Shown piece by piece: positions 1 through 9,017 of a DNA stretch of 64,000 nt (position 1 is the first letter of the stretch; each line of letters begins with the position of its first letter). The DNA comes from DATLLN01 sp963809205 (GTDB lineage: Bacteria; Actinomycetota; Thermoleophilia; Gaiellales; JAICJC01): NCBI GenBank assembly GCA_963809205.1, contig CAWEIS010000004.1, forward strand, positions 496,001 through 560,000, read 5' to 3'. The notes under the pieces are model-generated. The model saw nothing but the letters and a program-made list of their open reading frames with translations. It did no database searches and had not been told where the DNA came from. The position numbers were made by a program, and so were the translations under genes.

Positions 1-674
1 GGAACGTGCCGGACAACCAGCCGCCCGGTCACCTCGGGATGCCGGCGATCCTCAACCACCCGGACGACCCTGAGCACTACTGGGTGATCATCCAGGGGTT
101 CGGCGTCTTCGAGACCGAGGACGGCGGCGCCACCTGGACGCCGCGCAACGAGGGCCTGCGCGCCGACTGGCCGATCGAGGAGCAGGGCGTCGGGTACTGC
201 GTGCACAAGCTGGTGATGGCGCCGACCGACCTCGACCGGATGTACCAGCAGAACCACGTCGGGATGCATCGAAGCGACGACGGCGGCCGCACCTGGACGG
301 AGATCACGGACGGCCTGCCGACCGAGTTCGGGTTCGCGGCCGCCGTCCACCCGCACGACCGCGACACGTTCTACGTGATCCCGCTCGATCCCGGCCACGG
401 CCGCTGCGTGCCCGACGGGCGGCTGTCCGTCTGGCGCACGAAGGACGCCGGCGAGACATGGAGCAGGCTGGACAACGGCCTGCCGCAGCGCGACGCGCAC
501 GTCGGCGTGCTCCGCGAGGGGATGGCGATCGACGCGTACGACGTGCCCGGCGTGTACTTCGGCACCAGCACCGGCCAGGTATTCGCCAGCGCCGACGAGG
601 GCGAGAGCTGGAGCGAGATCGCCAGCTACCTCCCGGCCATCTCGTCGGTCGAGGTCGCGACGGTAGCGGCGTAG
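1..674 (+). CDS. BNR/Asp-box beta-propeller protein (partial, 5' end missing)
   Basis: The reading frame is open from the window edge and ends in TAG at 674; a GTG at position 6 is in frame, but the true start probably lies upstream. Four Asp-box motifs are visible (TEDGGATW, SDDGGRTW, TKDAGETW, SADEGESW), each typical of a blade in BNR/sialidase-like or YCF48-like propellers. Such proteins are often annotated as exo-alpha-sialidase or glycosyl hydrolase, but no catalytic residues can be assigned from this fragment. It is followed 2 bp later by a MoaD/ThiS-like gene, a pairing common in actinobacteria as far as I know. Substrate unknown. Confidence 0.8.
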   Translation, partial: NVPDNQPPGHLGMPAILNHPDDPEHYWVIIQGFGVFETEDGGATWTPRNEGLRADWPIEEQGVGYCVHKLVMAPTDLDRMYQQNHVGMHRSDDGGRTWTEITDGLPTEFGFAAAVHPHDRDTFYVIPLDPGHGRCVPDGRLSVWRTKDAGETWSRLDNGLPQRDAHVGVLREGMAIDAYDVPGVYFGTSTGQVFASADEGESWSEIASYLPAISSVEVATVAA

Positions 675-676
675 CC

Positions 677-941
677 ATGGCCGAGGTGCATCTCCCGCCG
701 ACGCTGCCGCCGCTGTTCGAGGGGCTCACCCGCCGGGTCGACGTGGACGCGCCGACCGTGGACGAGGCGATCGACCGGCTGGACGACCAGTGGCCGGGGC
801 TGCGCGACCGACTGTGCGAGCCGGGCCACGGCCCTGCGGCGCCACATCAACGTCTACGTCGACCGCGAGCCGGCTCGAGCTGACGACCTCGCTCGGCGAC
901 GGTTCGCGGGTGGACTGATCGCTGCGATCAGCGGCGGTTGA
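677..941 (+). pseudogene. MoaD/ThiS-family sulfur-carrier-like gene, frame-disrupted
   Basis: The ATG at 677 opens MAEVHLPPTLPPLFEG, a ubiquitin-like beta-grasp start. The family's expected continuation is found only by changing frame three times: ALRRHINVYVDREPA from about 829, ELTTSLGDGSRVD from about 874, then VIAAISGG ending at the TGA 939-941. The restored product would be about 87 residues and end in Gly-Gly, the thiocarboxylation tail of MoaD/ThiS proteins. In the sequence as given the first frame runs on to 883 with an unrelated tail. Because similarity survives on both sides of every break, sequencing or assembly indels are as likely as real decay. It would carry sulfur for molybdopterin or thiamine synthesis or act as a protein modifier; which is unknown. 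Confidence 0.65.
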
Positions 942-990
942 GCCGCTCCCGCGGAGTTTGCACGCCCGGCGCCGAGGGTATCTCCCCGGC

Positions 991-1140
991 ATGTGGATAT
1001 TGCTGATCTTCCTCCTGCTGGTGTTGCTGGTCGGCGTCGTCGGGGCGATCAAGGTGACGCTCTGGGCGCTGCTGATCGCGCTGCTGGTGGTGGCTGTGGC
1101 CGCGTTCCTCGGCCGCGCCGCCTTCTCGCGCGCGCCGTAG
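991..1140 (+). CDS. small hydrophobic membrane protein (49 aa)
   Basis: The ATG at 991 is preceded by a GAGGGT ribosome-binding sequence at 973-978. The product is 49 residues, almost all aliphatic, and would form one long or two short membrane helices (MWILLIFLLLVLLVGVVGA, then a second run ALLIALLVVAVAAF), ending in a short basic tail. Longer in-frame starts exist (958), but they would put charged residues before the helix. It has no recognisable family motif. The frame is intact although both neighbours are frame-disrupted. Function unknown. Confidence 0.5.
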   Translation: MWILLIFLLLVLLVGVVGAIKVTLWALLIALLVVAVAAFLGRAAFSRAP

Positions 1141-1209
1141 GGGCTTCCTGCGCTCCGCGCGGCTAACTACCCTTTGCAGGTGCCTCTGCTGAGGGTGGGG
1201 TGTGAGCGG

Positions 1210-3678
1210 TTGAGCGCGCGGCGCCTCGTCGTCGCGGCGGTCGTCGCGTCCATGCTCGCCCTGCCGGCCTCGGCGTCCGCGCATGCGAACGTGGTCAGCA
1301 CGACGCCCGGCGTCGGCAGCGTCGTGCCGACGTCGCCCGAGGCGGTGCAGGTGCACTTCGACCAGGAGGTGCGACCCGTCGAGGGCGGCTCGACCGTCGT
1401 CGACAAGGACGGCAACTCGGTGGTCGCAGGCGACGCGCGCACGGCGCCCAGCGACGTCAAGACGCTGCTGATCCCGCTCCAGCCGGACCTGCCGGACGGC
1501 GACTACACCGTGCGCTGGAAGATCGTGTCGACCGACGGGCACATCGAGATCGGCGTGTTCGCGTTCGGGGTCGGCGTCGGCCGGCCGCCGCCGGCAGACC
1601 GCCTCGATCGGCTCGAACGCCCAGGACTGGCGGTACACGGCCAGCCGCGCTGCGTACTTCGCCGGTCTGCTGGTGCTGGTGGGCGGGGCGATCTACCGGC
1701 TGTTCGTATTCCTGCCGTCGACTCGCGGCCTGAAGGGCGACCAGCGCGCCGAGATGGCCGCCGCCGAGCGGCCGCGCGCGAACCAGGTGCTGATGGTGTC
1801 CGCCTGCCTTGCGCTGGTCGGCGGGTGGATGGCGCTGACCGTGCAGGGGGCGACGATCGCCGACGTCGGGTTCTGGCGGGCGTCGCTGCATCAGGGGGCG
1901 GTGGCGTCGGCGCTCGACTCGATCCGGTTCGGCCGCGAGTTCAGCCGCGGGATCAGCGTGACCGCCGCGTTCACGGTGCTGGTCGCCCTGGCCTACGCGG
2001 TCTCGGCCAGCCGGCGTGCCTGGCTGGTCGTACTGTTCGCGCTGCCGGCGGCGGCACTCGGGCTGTGGTCGATCGCCATCCCCGGTCTGTCCGGCCACGC
2101 CGGCGATCCCGGGCGCGGGCTGCTGACCACCGCGGTCGACGCCGGCCACGTGCTGGCCGCGGCGGTCTGGGCGGGTGGTCTCGTGCAGCTGTTCTGGGTG
2201 ACGCCCAGCGCGGCCGCCGGCGTGGCCGATCCGGTGGCGCGCAGCGTGCGGTCGGCGGCCGTCGCGCGCTTCTCGAAGATCGCGCTGGGCTGCGTCATCG
2301 TCGTTGCCGCCACAGGCATCGCACGAGCGCTGTGGGAGGTGGATGCCGTCTCCGAGCTGTGGACGACGGAGTACGGCAAGCTGCTGCTGGCGAAGAGCGC
2401 GCTGCTGATCGTGCTGATCGGGCTGGGCTATCGCAACCGGCAGATGCTGTCGAACTTCACCGCCCTGCGCCGGTCGGTGGGCGTCGAGATCGTGCTGATG
2501 GGCTGCATCGTGGCGGTGGTCGCCGTTCTCACCGGCGTCGCGCCGGCGAATACCGCCGTCACTTTCACGGCCGGTGGTGCTGCGCCCGCGGCGGTCGGCG
2601 GCGGCGGGCCGCAGACTCGGTCGCCGGCAGCCGGCGTGCGGATCGACGTGTGGCCGCGGCTACCAGGGCACGAATGCCGTCGCCGTCCGGCTGCCCGGAC
2701 GGCCGTAAAGGTGACCGTCGCCTACCCGACCGGCGACGGCGAGAGCGCCAGCACGCCGCTGCAGCGGTCGGGCGGCTGGTACACAGGGTGGATGCGCCGG
2801 ATGGGCGCCGGTGAGGTGACCATCCACGTGCGCTCCGACGCCGGCCGCTGGTCGATGCCGCTGACGCTCGGCAGCACGCCGCAGACGCCCGGCGAGCCGC
2901 CGCCGGTGCGCCCGACCGGCCCGATCGGCGCGGGTCGCTCCGGCGACCTGATGGTCGCACTTGCAGCGGATCCCCGGCGGCCGCGCCCAGGCATCCGTTG
3001 TCTCGACGGACTCGGCAGCCGTGCGAGACGCGATGGTCGAGATCGACGGCAGGCTGGCGCCGCCGTGCGCGTGTGAAGGACGCGACCTGTTACACGGCGC
3101 CGGTCGGCGCCGGCGCCCACGCTGTCCACGTACGCGTCGAGCGGCCGACGGGCGGCGCCATGCCCGTGCGCGTGCAGCTGCCCGCCGCCGACGCGCCGCC
3201 GGCCGCGTCCCGGGTTGCGCGGGCGACGAGGCTGCTGCGATCCGCGCGCTCGGTGGCGACGGACGTCGTGATCGTCTCGTCCGATCAGCCGGTGATTCGT
3301 GCCACGACAGTCATGCAGGCGCCGGATCGCCTGCAGATCGAGGTCACCGGCGGGCCGCAGACCAGGGTGATCGGCGGCACCGAGTACGACCGCAACTCGC
3401 CGACCGGCGAGTGGACGTCGAGACAGCGGACGCCGGTGCGCATGCCGAACGCGGCGTGGACGCACGATCCGGTCGCCGCATACGTCGCCGACCACGCGCC
3501 GGGCGCCATCGAGGTGACGATGGGGCGCCGGATCAAGGGCCGGCTGCTGGTCTACCAGCTGGTGATCGACCGGGCGACCGGTCGCGTCACCGAGTCGCGG
3601 GCGTACGCGCCGGCCGTCCTGCGGCTCGAGCGCTACCGCGACTGGAACAACGCGCCGCCCATCGAACCGCCGTCATGA
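1210..3678 (+). pseudogene. CopC-CopD copper-resistance fusion protein, multiply frameshifted
   Basis: A TTG at 1210 after GAGGGTGGGG (1191-1200) opens a signal peptide ending SASAHAN, which gives mature CopC its usual N-terminal His; an earlier start at 1174 is possible. A CopC domain (to about 1580, with STDGHIEIGVFAF) is followed by a multi-helix CopD membrane domain (about 1600-2560) and two extracytoplasmic beta domains (about 2600-3678). The chain is continuous only across at least five frame changes: near 1590, two near 2600-2700 (restoring GTNAVAVRLPG, then VKVTVAYPTG), near 2970 and near 3070. Restored length is about 820 residues. CopC/CopD families bind and import copper across the membrane. 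Indel errors and pseudogenisation cannot be separated here. The stop overlaps the convergent deacylase gene by 6 bp. Confidence 0.7.
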
Positions 3679-5283
3679 GGCGCCCGGCCCGCGCAGGAAC
3701 CGGCCGGCAGTCGCACCGGTGTGCGTTCCTTCGTGGACGGTGAGCACGCCGTTCACCCACACCTCGAGCACGCCTTCGGACAGCCGGTGCGGATCGTCGT
3801 ACGTGGCAACATCGCGAACGCGGTCGGGATCGAACACGACGAGATCGGCGAAGCAGCCGGGCGTGATCATCCCCCGGTCGGCGATCCGCAGCCTGCGAGC
3901 GACGGCGCCAGTCATCTTGCGCACCGCCTCCTCCAGGCCGAGCACGCCCTCGTCGCGAACGTAGCGGCCCAGCACCCGCGGGAAGGTGCCGTACTCCCTG
4001 GGGTGCACCGGGCCGTCCCCGCGCGCCGTCTGCGGATCGAGCCCACCCGCGTCGGAGCACACGCTGACCCACGGCAGCGCCAGCTGGCGGCGGACGTTGT
4101 CCTCGGACATCTCGTGGTAGATCGTCTGGATCTCGCGGCCCTCGGCGATCAGCAGGTCGAACACGGAGTCGAGCCAGTCCTGGCCGCGCATCTCGGCGAT
4201 CTCGGTCAGCGGGCGGCCGACGTACTGCTGGTGCTCGGGCAGGCGGAAGCCCACCGGCACGGTGTTCTCGGGCGGCCCCGGATCGTCGACCTCGTCGGTG
4301 CCGGCAGCGAGCTGGGCGCGCACGCGCTTGCGAACGCCGGGCTCGGCCAGGCGCTCGAAGAACAGGCCGTCGGCGGCCAGCGATACCGGCAGCCGCGCCG
4401 AGAGGCCGGTGCCCGACGCGGCGTAGGGGTACATGTCCGCCGTGAGGTCGAGCCCGGCCGCGCGGGCCGCCTCGATCCGCTCCACGGCGCCGTCCATCAA
4501 CGGCCAGTTCGGCGGGCCGCCCGACGCCTTCAGGTGGTACACCTCGGCTCCCGCGCCGGACCGGCGCGCGATCTCGATGGTCTCGTCGATTGCGCCGAGC
4601 AGCCCCGCCCCCTCGGATCGGATGTGTGCGATGTAGATCCCCCCTGGGCGGCCGACCGCACGTGCGACCTCGACGATCTCGTTGGTGTCTGCATAGGCAT
4701 CGGGTGGATAGATCAGCGCGTAGGCGACCCCGAACGCGCCGTCCTGCATCGCCTCCTCGGCGACCCGCACCATGGTCGCCAGCTCGGCGGCCGTCGGCGT
4801 GCCCATCCGCATCCCGCATGCGTACTCGCGCAGCGTGCCGCCACCCAGGAACGACCCGACGTTGGGCGAGATGCCGCGCTCCTCGAGCGCGCGCAGCCAG
4901 CCGCCGAACCGCGACCAGGTGCGAATCCGCTCGGGCCACCCAGGCGGCGCGTCGGGGTGCAGTTCGGGTGGCGCGATCAGCCCGCCGAATGGCGCCGGGG
5001 TGTAGCCCTCGCCCATGACCTCGGTGGTCACGCCCTGCACCAGCTTGGACACTGAGCGGGCGTCGCTCATCAGCGGCCACAGCGAGTGGCTCATGATGTC
5101 GATGAAGCCCGGGCAAACGACGTTGTCCGCCGCGTCGACGATCTCCGGCGCGTCCAGCGAGCCCGGCGGCGCCACGGCGGCGATCCGGTCGCCGGCGATG
5201 CCGATGTCGGCGCGCGTCCACGGGCTGCCCGAGCCGTCGACCACGCGCCCGCCACGGACGACCAGGTCGAGGCGGGCGCTCAA
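3673..5283 (-). CDS. N-acyl-D-amino-acid deacylase (amidohydrolase family)
   Basis: The protein is 536 residues from a TTG start whose bases overlap the TGA of the upstream oxidoreductase gene (TTGA). This start gives MSARLDLVVRGGRVVDG, the usual amidohydrolase opening. Metal-site and active-site motifs in D-aminoacylase order are CPGFIDIMSHS (57-67), YIAHIRSEG (His220), EVYHLKASG (His250), DMYPYAASGTG and VSVCSDAGG. In the first motif the HxH pair reads M64-S-H66, so one metal-ligand position is Met, as I recall for one sub-branch of the family. Predicted reaction: hydrolysis of N-acyl-D-amino acids to D-amino acid plus carboxylate in the cytoplasm. Coupling to the molybdopterin enzyme suggests one operon. 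Confidence 0.82.
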   Translation of the reverse strand: MSARLDLVVRGGRVVDGSGSPWTRADIGIAGDRIAAVAPPGSLDAPEIVDAADNVVCPGFIDIMSHSLWPLMSDARSVSKLVQGVTTEVMGEGYTPAPFGGLIAPPELHPDAPPGWPERIRTWSRFGGWLRALEERGISPNVGSFLGGGTLREYACGMRMGTPTAAELATMVRVAEEAMQDGAFGVAYALIYPPDAYADTNEIVEVARAVGRPGGIYIAHIRSEGAGLLGAIDETIEIARRSGAGAEVYHLKASGGPPNWPLMDGAVERIEAARAAGLDLTADMYPYAASGTGLSARLPVSLAADGLFFERLAEPGVRKRVRAQLAAGTDEVDDPGPPENTVPVGFRLPEHQQYVGRPLTEIAEMRGQDWLDSVFDLLIAEGREIQTIYHEMSEDNVRRQLALPWVSVCSDAGGLDPQTARGDGPVHPREYGTFPRVLGRYVRDEGVLGLEEAVRKMTGAVARRLRIADRGMITPGCFADLVVFDPDRVRDVATYDDPHRLSEGVLEVWVNGVLTVHEGTHTGATAGRFLRGPGAS

Positions 5284-7295
5284 CGGACGGGGCGGACGGT
5301 CACCTCGACGCCGTGCACCGACGAGCTCCCGCCCATATCGGCCTTGACGCCGGGGTTCAGGACGTTGACGTTGGCGCTGCCCGGCTCGCGTTTCGGCCAC
5401 CGTCCCTTGGGCGACAGCGCGACGCCCCGCGGCGCGATCTCGCCGACCACGACGGAAAGCTCGAGCGTGCCCTCTTCACTCTCCAGCACGCAGGCGTCGC
5501 CCTCGGCGAGCCCGCGCTCCGCGGCGTCCAGCGGATGCAGCGTGACGGTGGCGGCGCCCAGCCGGCGGTCGACCTTGGGGTCGTTGGCGAACGTGTCGTT
5601 GAGCGTCCAGCCCGACGCCGGCGAGAGCAGGCGCAGCCGTCCGCCGCCCGGCCGCGGGTCGGCGATCGGCTGGGGCAGACGCGGATGGCCGTCGGCCTCG
5701 GCGGCGGCGGACACAATCTCGACCCTGCCGCTGGGGGTCTCGAGCTCGAGGCTCGCGAACTGCATCACCGGCTCGGCAAACAGCGGCCGCGTGCCGGTCG
5801 ACGCCAGCTCCTCGAAGCTCGCGGCGACGCCGCTCTGGCGGACGACCTCGTCGATGATCTCGCGGTCGGACACATGCAGCTCCGGCTCGTCGAAGCCCAT
5901 CGCTCGGGCCAGCCGACGGAAGATCTCCTGGTTGGGCAACGCGCGGCCGGGCGGGTCGGCCGCCTTCACCTGAGCCGAGATCGTCAGGTCGAAGTACGAG
6001 CCGACGATGTCGTCGAACTCGAGGAAGCTGGCGGCGGGCAGCACGACGTCGGCCAGGTCGGCCGTGTCGGTGGGGAAGATGTCGACCACGACGGTGAACA
6101 GGTCGTCGCGCTCCATCGCCCGGCGCAGCCGCCGCTGCTGCGGGTTGGACGCCGCGATGTTGATGTTCCAGCAGACCAGCGCCCGCGAGCGCTCCCGGTC
6201 CTCGAGCCGCTCCGCCAGGTCCATGTGGCTGACCGGCTCCGGCGGGTCGCCGCCCAGCTCCGTCGGGTCAAGCAGCTCCCCCTCCAGCACCAGGTGGTCG
6301 TTGAGGTACAGGAAGCCGCTGCCTGGGCGGGCGACGTTTCCGGTCACCGCAGGCAGCACCGACACGGTGCGCACGACGTTGCCGCCGGTCGGCTGGCGCT
6401 GCAGCCCCTGCCCGATCCACAGCAGCGAGGGCCCCTCGCCGTAGCGCCGCGCGGCCTGTTCGATCAGCGCGGCGGGCACGCCGGTCACCCGCTCGCCCCA
6501 CTCCGGCGTGCAGGCGGCCAGCTCCCCTCGCAGCTCCTCCCAGCCGACGGTGTGCGCTGCGAGGAACTCCTCGTCGGCCAGCCCGTCGCGCTTGATCACG
6601 TGCATCAGTGCGAAGGCGAGGGCCGCGTCGCTGCCGGGGAACAGCTGGAGGTGGATGTCCGCGGCGGCGGCCGTGTCGGTGCGGATCGGGTCGACTACGA
6701 TCAGCGTGCCGGGCGCCTCGGCCAGCCAGTGCTCGTGCTGGTGGGGGCCGGACGCCGACGGGTTGGCGCCCCAGACGACGATGCAGCTCGAGGCGCCGGC
6801 GGTGCGGGGGTCGAATCCGGTGTCCGAGCTGCCCCAGACGTAGTCCAGCGCGACGTGCCCGGCCTTGTTGCAGACCGAGTCGGGATCGACCTCGGTGGCG
6901 CCCAGCCGGGCGAAGAAGCGGTTCGGGAACCCTCCCGCGATCAGCGAGCAGGTGCCCGTGTAGTGCGCGTTCAGCACGGTCTCGCCGGGCACCGCCGCCA
7001 GGCGCTCGGCGATCAGCGCGATCGCCTCGTCCCAGCCGGCCTGGCGGAAGTCGCCGGCGCCCTTCGGACCGGTGCGGATCAGCGGCGACGTCAGGCGCGC
7101 CTCCGGGTCGAGGAAGGCGCCGTTGTACCCGATCGCGCACTTGCGGCAGAGCTTGCCGCGGCTGATCGGGTGCGCCGGGTCGCCGCGCACGTTGCGGATC
7201 GTCCCGTCGTCGCGCAGCGTGACGAGGATGCCGCACGCGTCGTAGCAGTCGCGCGGGCAGGTGGTCAGGATCGTGTCGCCGGGCACTGCCGTCAC
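5280..7295 (-). CDS. molybdopterin-dependent oxidoreductase (DMSO reductase superfamily)
   Basis: The protein is 671 residues from a GTG start (MTAVPGDTILTTCPRDCYDA). An N-terminal iron-sulfur site is seen as C13-x3-C17-x3-C21-x28-C50, followed by the large molybdopterin-binding domains and a C-terminal MopB_CT-type barrel (about 555-670). No Tat signal precedes the cluster, so a cytoplasmic enzyme is likely. The family transfers two electrons to or from small molecules (formate, thiosulfate, DMSO and others); the substrate here cannot be read, and no separate iron-sulfur or membrane subunit is adjacent. It shares a TTGA overlap with the downstream deacylase, so the two are probably translated together. 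The upstream gap to the permease gene is only 26 bp, and the APC permease lies upstream on the same strand. Confidence 0.85.
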   Translation of the reverse strand: MTAVPGDTILTTCPRDCYDACGILVTLRDDGTIRNVRGDPAHPISRGKLCRKCAIGYNGAFLDPEARLTSPLIRTGPKGAGDFRQAGWDEAIALIAERLAAVPGETVLNAHYTGTCSLIAGGFPNRFFARLGATEVDPDSVCNKAGHVALDYVWGSSDTGFDPRTAGASSCIVVWGANPSASGPHQHEHWLAEAPGTLIVVDPIRTDTAAAADIHLQLFPGSDAALAFALMHVIKRDGLADEEFLAAHTVGWEELRGELAACTPEWGERVTGVPAALIEQAARRYGEGPSLLWIGQGLQRQPTGGNVVRTVSVLPAVTGNVARPGSGFLYLNDHLVLEGELLDPTELGGDPPEPVSHMDLAERLEDRERSRALVCWNINIAASNPQQRRLRRAMERDDLFTVVVDIFPTDTADLADVVLPAASFLEFDDIVGSYFDLTISAQVKAADPPGRALPNQEIFRRLARAMGFDEPELHVSDREIIDEVVRQSGVAASFEELASTGTRPLFAEPVMQFASLELETPSGRVEIVSAAAEADGHPRLPQPIADPRPGGGRLRLLSPASGWTLNDTFANDPKVDRRLGAATVTLHPLDAAERGLAEGDACVLESEEGTLELSVVVGEIAPRGVALSPKGRWPKREPGSANVNVLNPGVKADMGGSSSVHGVEVTVRPVR

Positions 7296-7321
7296 CCTAC
7301 ATGTGCCAGGGGGTCACACAG

Positions 7322-8908
7322 TTAGGCTGTCGCTGTCGCCTCCGCCGTCCCGGGATCCACCTCGGGCTGGATCGGCACGTCCACCAGCTGGCGCCGGGTG
7401 GGGGTGCCGAGGGCGTAGAACAGCACCCCGATCGCCAGGATCACCGCGATCGAGCCGAATGCGATCGCCTCGAACTCCGTGCGACTGCTGAAGCTGTAGG
7501 CGTCCATCAGCCCCTGGCTCGGGCTGTCGGTGAGGAAGCCGGGCCAGACGCCGGCGACCGTCGCCAGCGCGGCCCACACGGTGGTCAGGCAGCCGATGAT
7601 CCAGACCCCGGCCATGCCGCCCGGCACCATGTAGGGCCGGTGGACGTGGCCGTGGCTGTAGCGCAGCTTGATCAGCGCCGGGTAGATCAGCAGGTACGAC
7701 ATGGTGGTCGTCAGCAAGGCGACCCCCAGCACCGCGCCGAAGTACTTCGCCGACGACCCGCTGGACAGCTCGTGGGCAAGCACCATCACGGCGGTCGACA
7801 TGATGCCGGACATCAGGTTGACGTTCACGGGCGTGCCGAAGCGGGCCGAGAACGTTCCCAGGAACCGCGGGCCGCAGCCGTCGAACGAGGCGACGGCGAG
7901 GGCCCGGTCGGCGCCCATGATCCAGGTGGTCCCGCTGGACAGCAGCGCCCAGATGAACATCAGCGCCATCAGGTCGCCGAGCACGGTGCCGGCGCCGGAC
8001 AGCGTGACCGTGAGCGTGCCGTCGCTGGCGGTCGTCACGTTGCCGCCGTACACGGTGAACACCGTCTTCATGGCATCGATGAAGCCGCCCAGGCCGGACA
8101 GCGCGGCCGCGGGCAGGACGATGATGATGGCGAGGATCGGCACGCCGTAGAGCAGGATCGAGGCGACCGCCGAGCGCAGCACCGTGAACGGCACGTCGCG
8201 CTGCGGGTTCTCCATCTCGTCGCCCGCCGTGCTCGGCAGCTCGAACCCGACGTAGTTGAAGAACAGCACCGGCACCAGCCCGATGAACAGCGCGTAGGTC
8301 GGCTTGAAGTCGCCGAACGAGGGCGCGTGCACACCCTCCTTGGCGGCGTAGATGATCGTGGTCAGGGTGAAAAAGCCGAGCATGATGATCCGCGACCACG
8401 CGCCGATCGTCGGGATCCACTTGCCAATGCCGAAGGACAGGATCGCGGCGACGGTGCCGAACCAGATGAACAGCGCGCCGAAGCCGTAGAACAGGACGCG
8501 GTTGTCCAGCGTGGTGAAGAACGTGGAGAAGGTCTCGATCGCCGTGATGGTCAGCAGCCCGCCCATCCAGATCGGGTTCGAGATCCAGTAGAGCACTCCG
8601 TTCAGGCACGCCAGGAACCGGCCCCAGGCCAGCTTCGTCCAGACGTATGGGCCGCCCTCCTCCGTGAACGCCGAGCCGATCTCGGCGGTCAACAGGGCGT
8701 ACGGGATGAAGAAGAAGATGCCCAGGAAGATGAGCCAGGTGAACCCCTGCGCCCCGTAGCTGGATACCTGGCCGAGCGTGTCGACGCCGACCAGCGTGCA
8801 GATGAGGAAGAACAACATGTCGAAGCGGCTGAAGTGCTTCTGCAGCTTCGCCTTCTCCTCCACCGCCATGGCGGTGGTGTGCTCGACGAACTCGCCTGAC
8901 GCGGCCAT
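7322..8908 (-). CDS. APC-family amino acid permease
   Basis: The protein is 528 residues with about 12 hydrophobic segments, beginning after a short charged N-terminus (KLQKHFSRFDMLFFLICTLV). The first-helix region carries the small-residue break of APC transporters, and GLGGFIDAM-type loops separate later helices. A strong AGGAGG lies 6 bases before the ATG. It probably imports an amino acid or amine across the cytoplasmic membrane by proton or cation coupling; substrate unknown. It is divergent from the GcvT fusion gene (109 bp between) and upstream of the molybdopterin oxidoreductase and deacylase genes on the same strand, so it may supply their substrate. Confidence 0.85.
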   Translation of the reverse strand: MAASGEFVEHTTAMAVEEKAKLQKHFSRFDMLFFLICTLVGVDTLGQVSSYGAQGFTWLIFLGIFFFIPYALLTAEIGSAFTEEGGPYVWTKLAWGRFLACLNGVLYWISNPIWMGGLLTITAIETFSTFFTTLDNRVLFYGFGALFIWFGTVAAILSFGIGKWIPTIGAWSRIIMLGFFTLTTIIYAAKEGVHAPSFGDFKPTYALFIGLVPVLFFNYVGFELPSTAGDEMENPQRDVPFTVLRSAVASILLYGVPILAIIIVLPAAALSGLGGFIDAMKTVFTVYGGNVTTASDGTLTVTLSGAGTVLGDLMALMFIWALLSSGTTWIMGADRALAVASFDGCGPRFLGTFSARFGTPVNVNLMSGIMSTAVMVLAHELSSGSSAKYFGAVLGVALLTTTMSYLLIYPALIKLRYSHGHVHRPYMVPGGMAGVWIIGCLTTVWAALATVAGVWPGFLTDSPSQGLMDAYSFSSRTEFEAIAFGSIAVILAIGVLFYALGTPTRRQLVDVPIQPEVDPGTAEATATA

Positions 8909-9017
8909 CTGAGCCTCCTAGGTTTTGACCTGACCGGGTGGAGTGATGATCCGCCCGCGGATCTCGCTCTGTCAAGAGTCCAGGACACCATCGCAGGACG
9001 GCCGATAAGATCGCACC

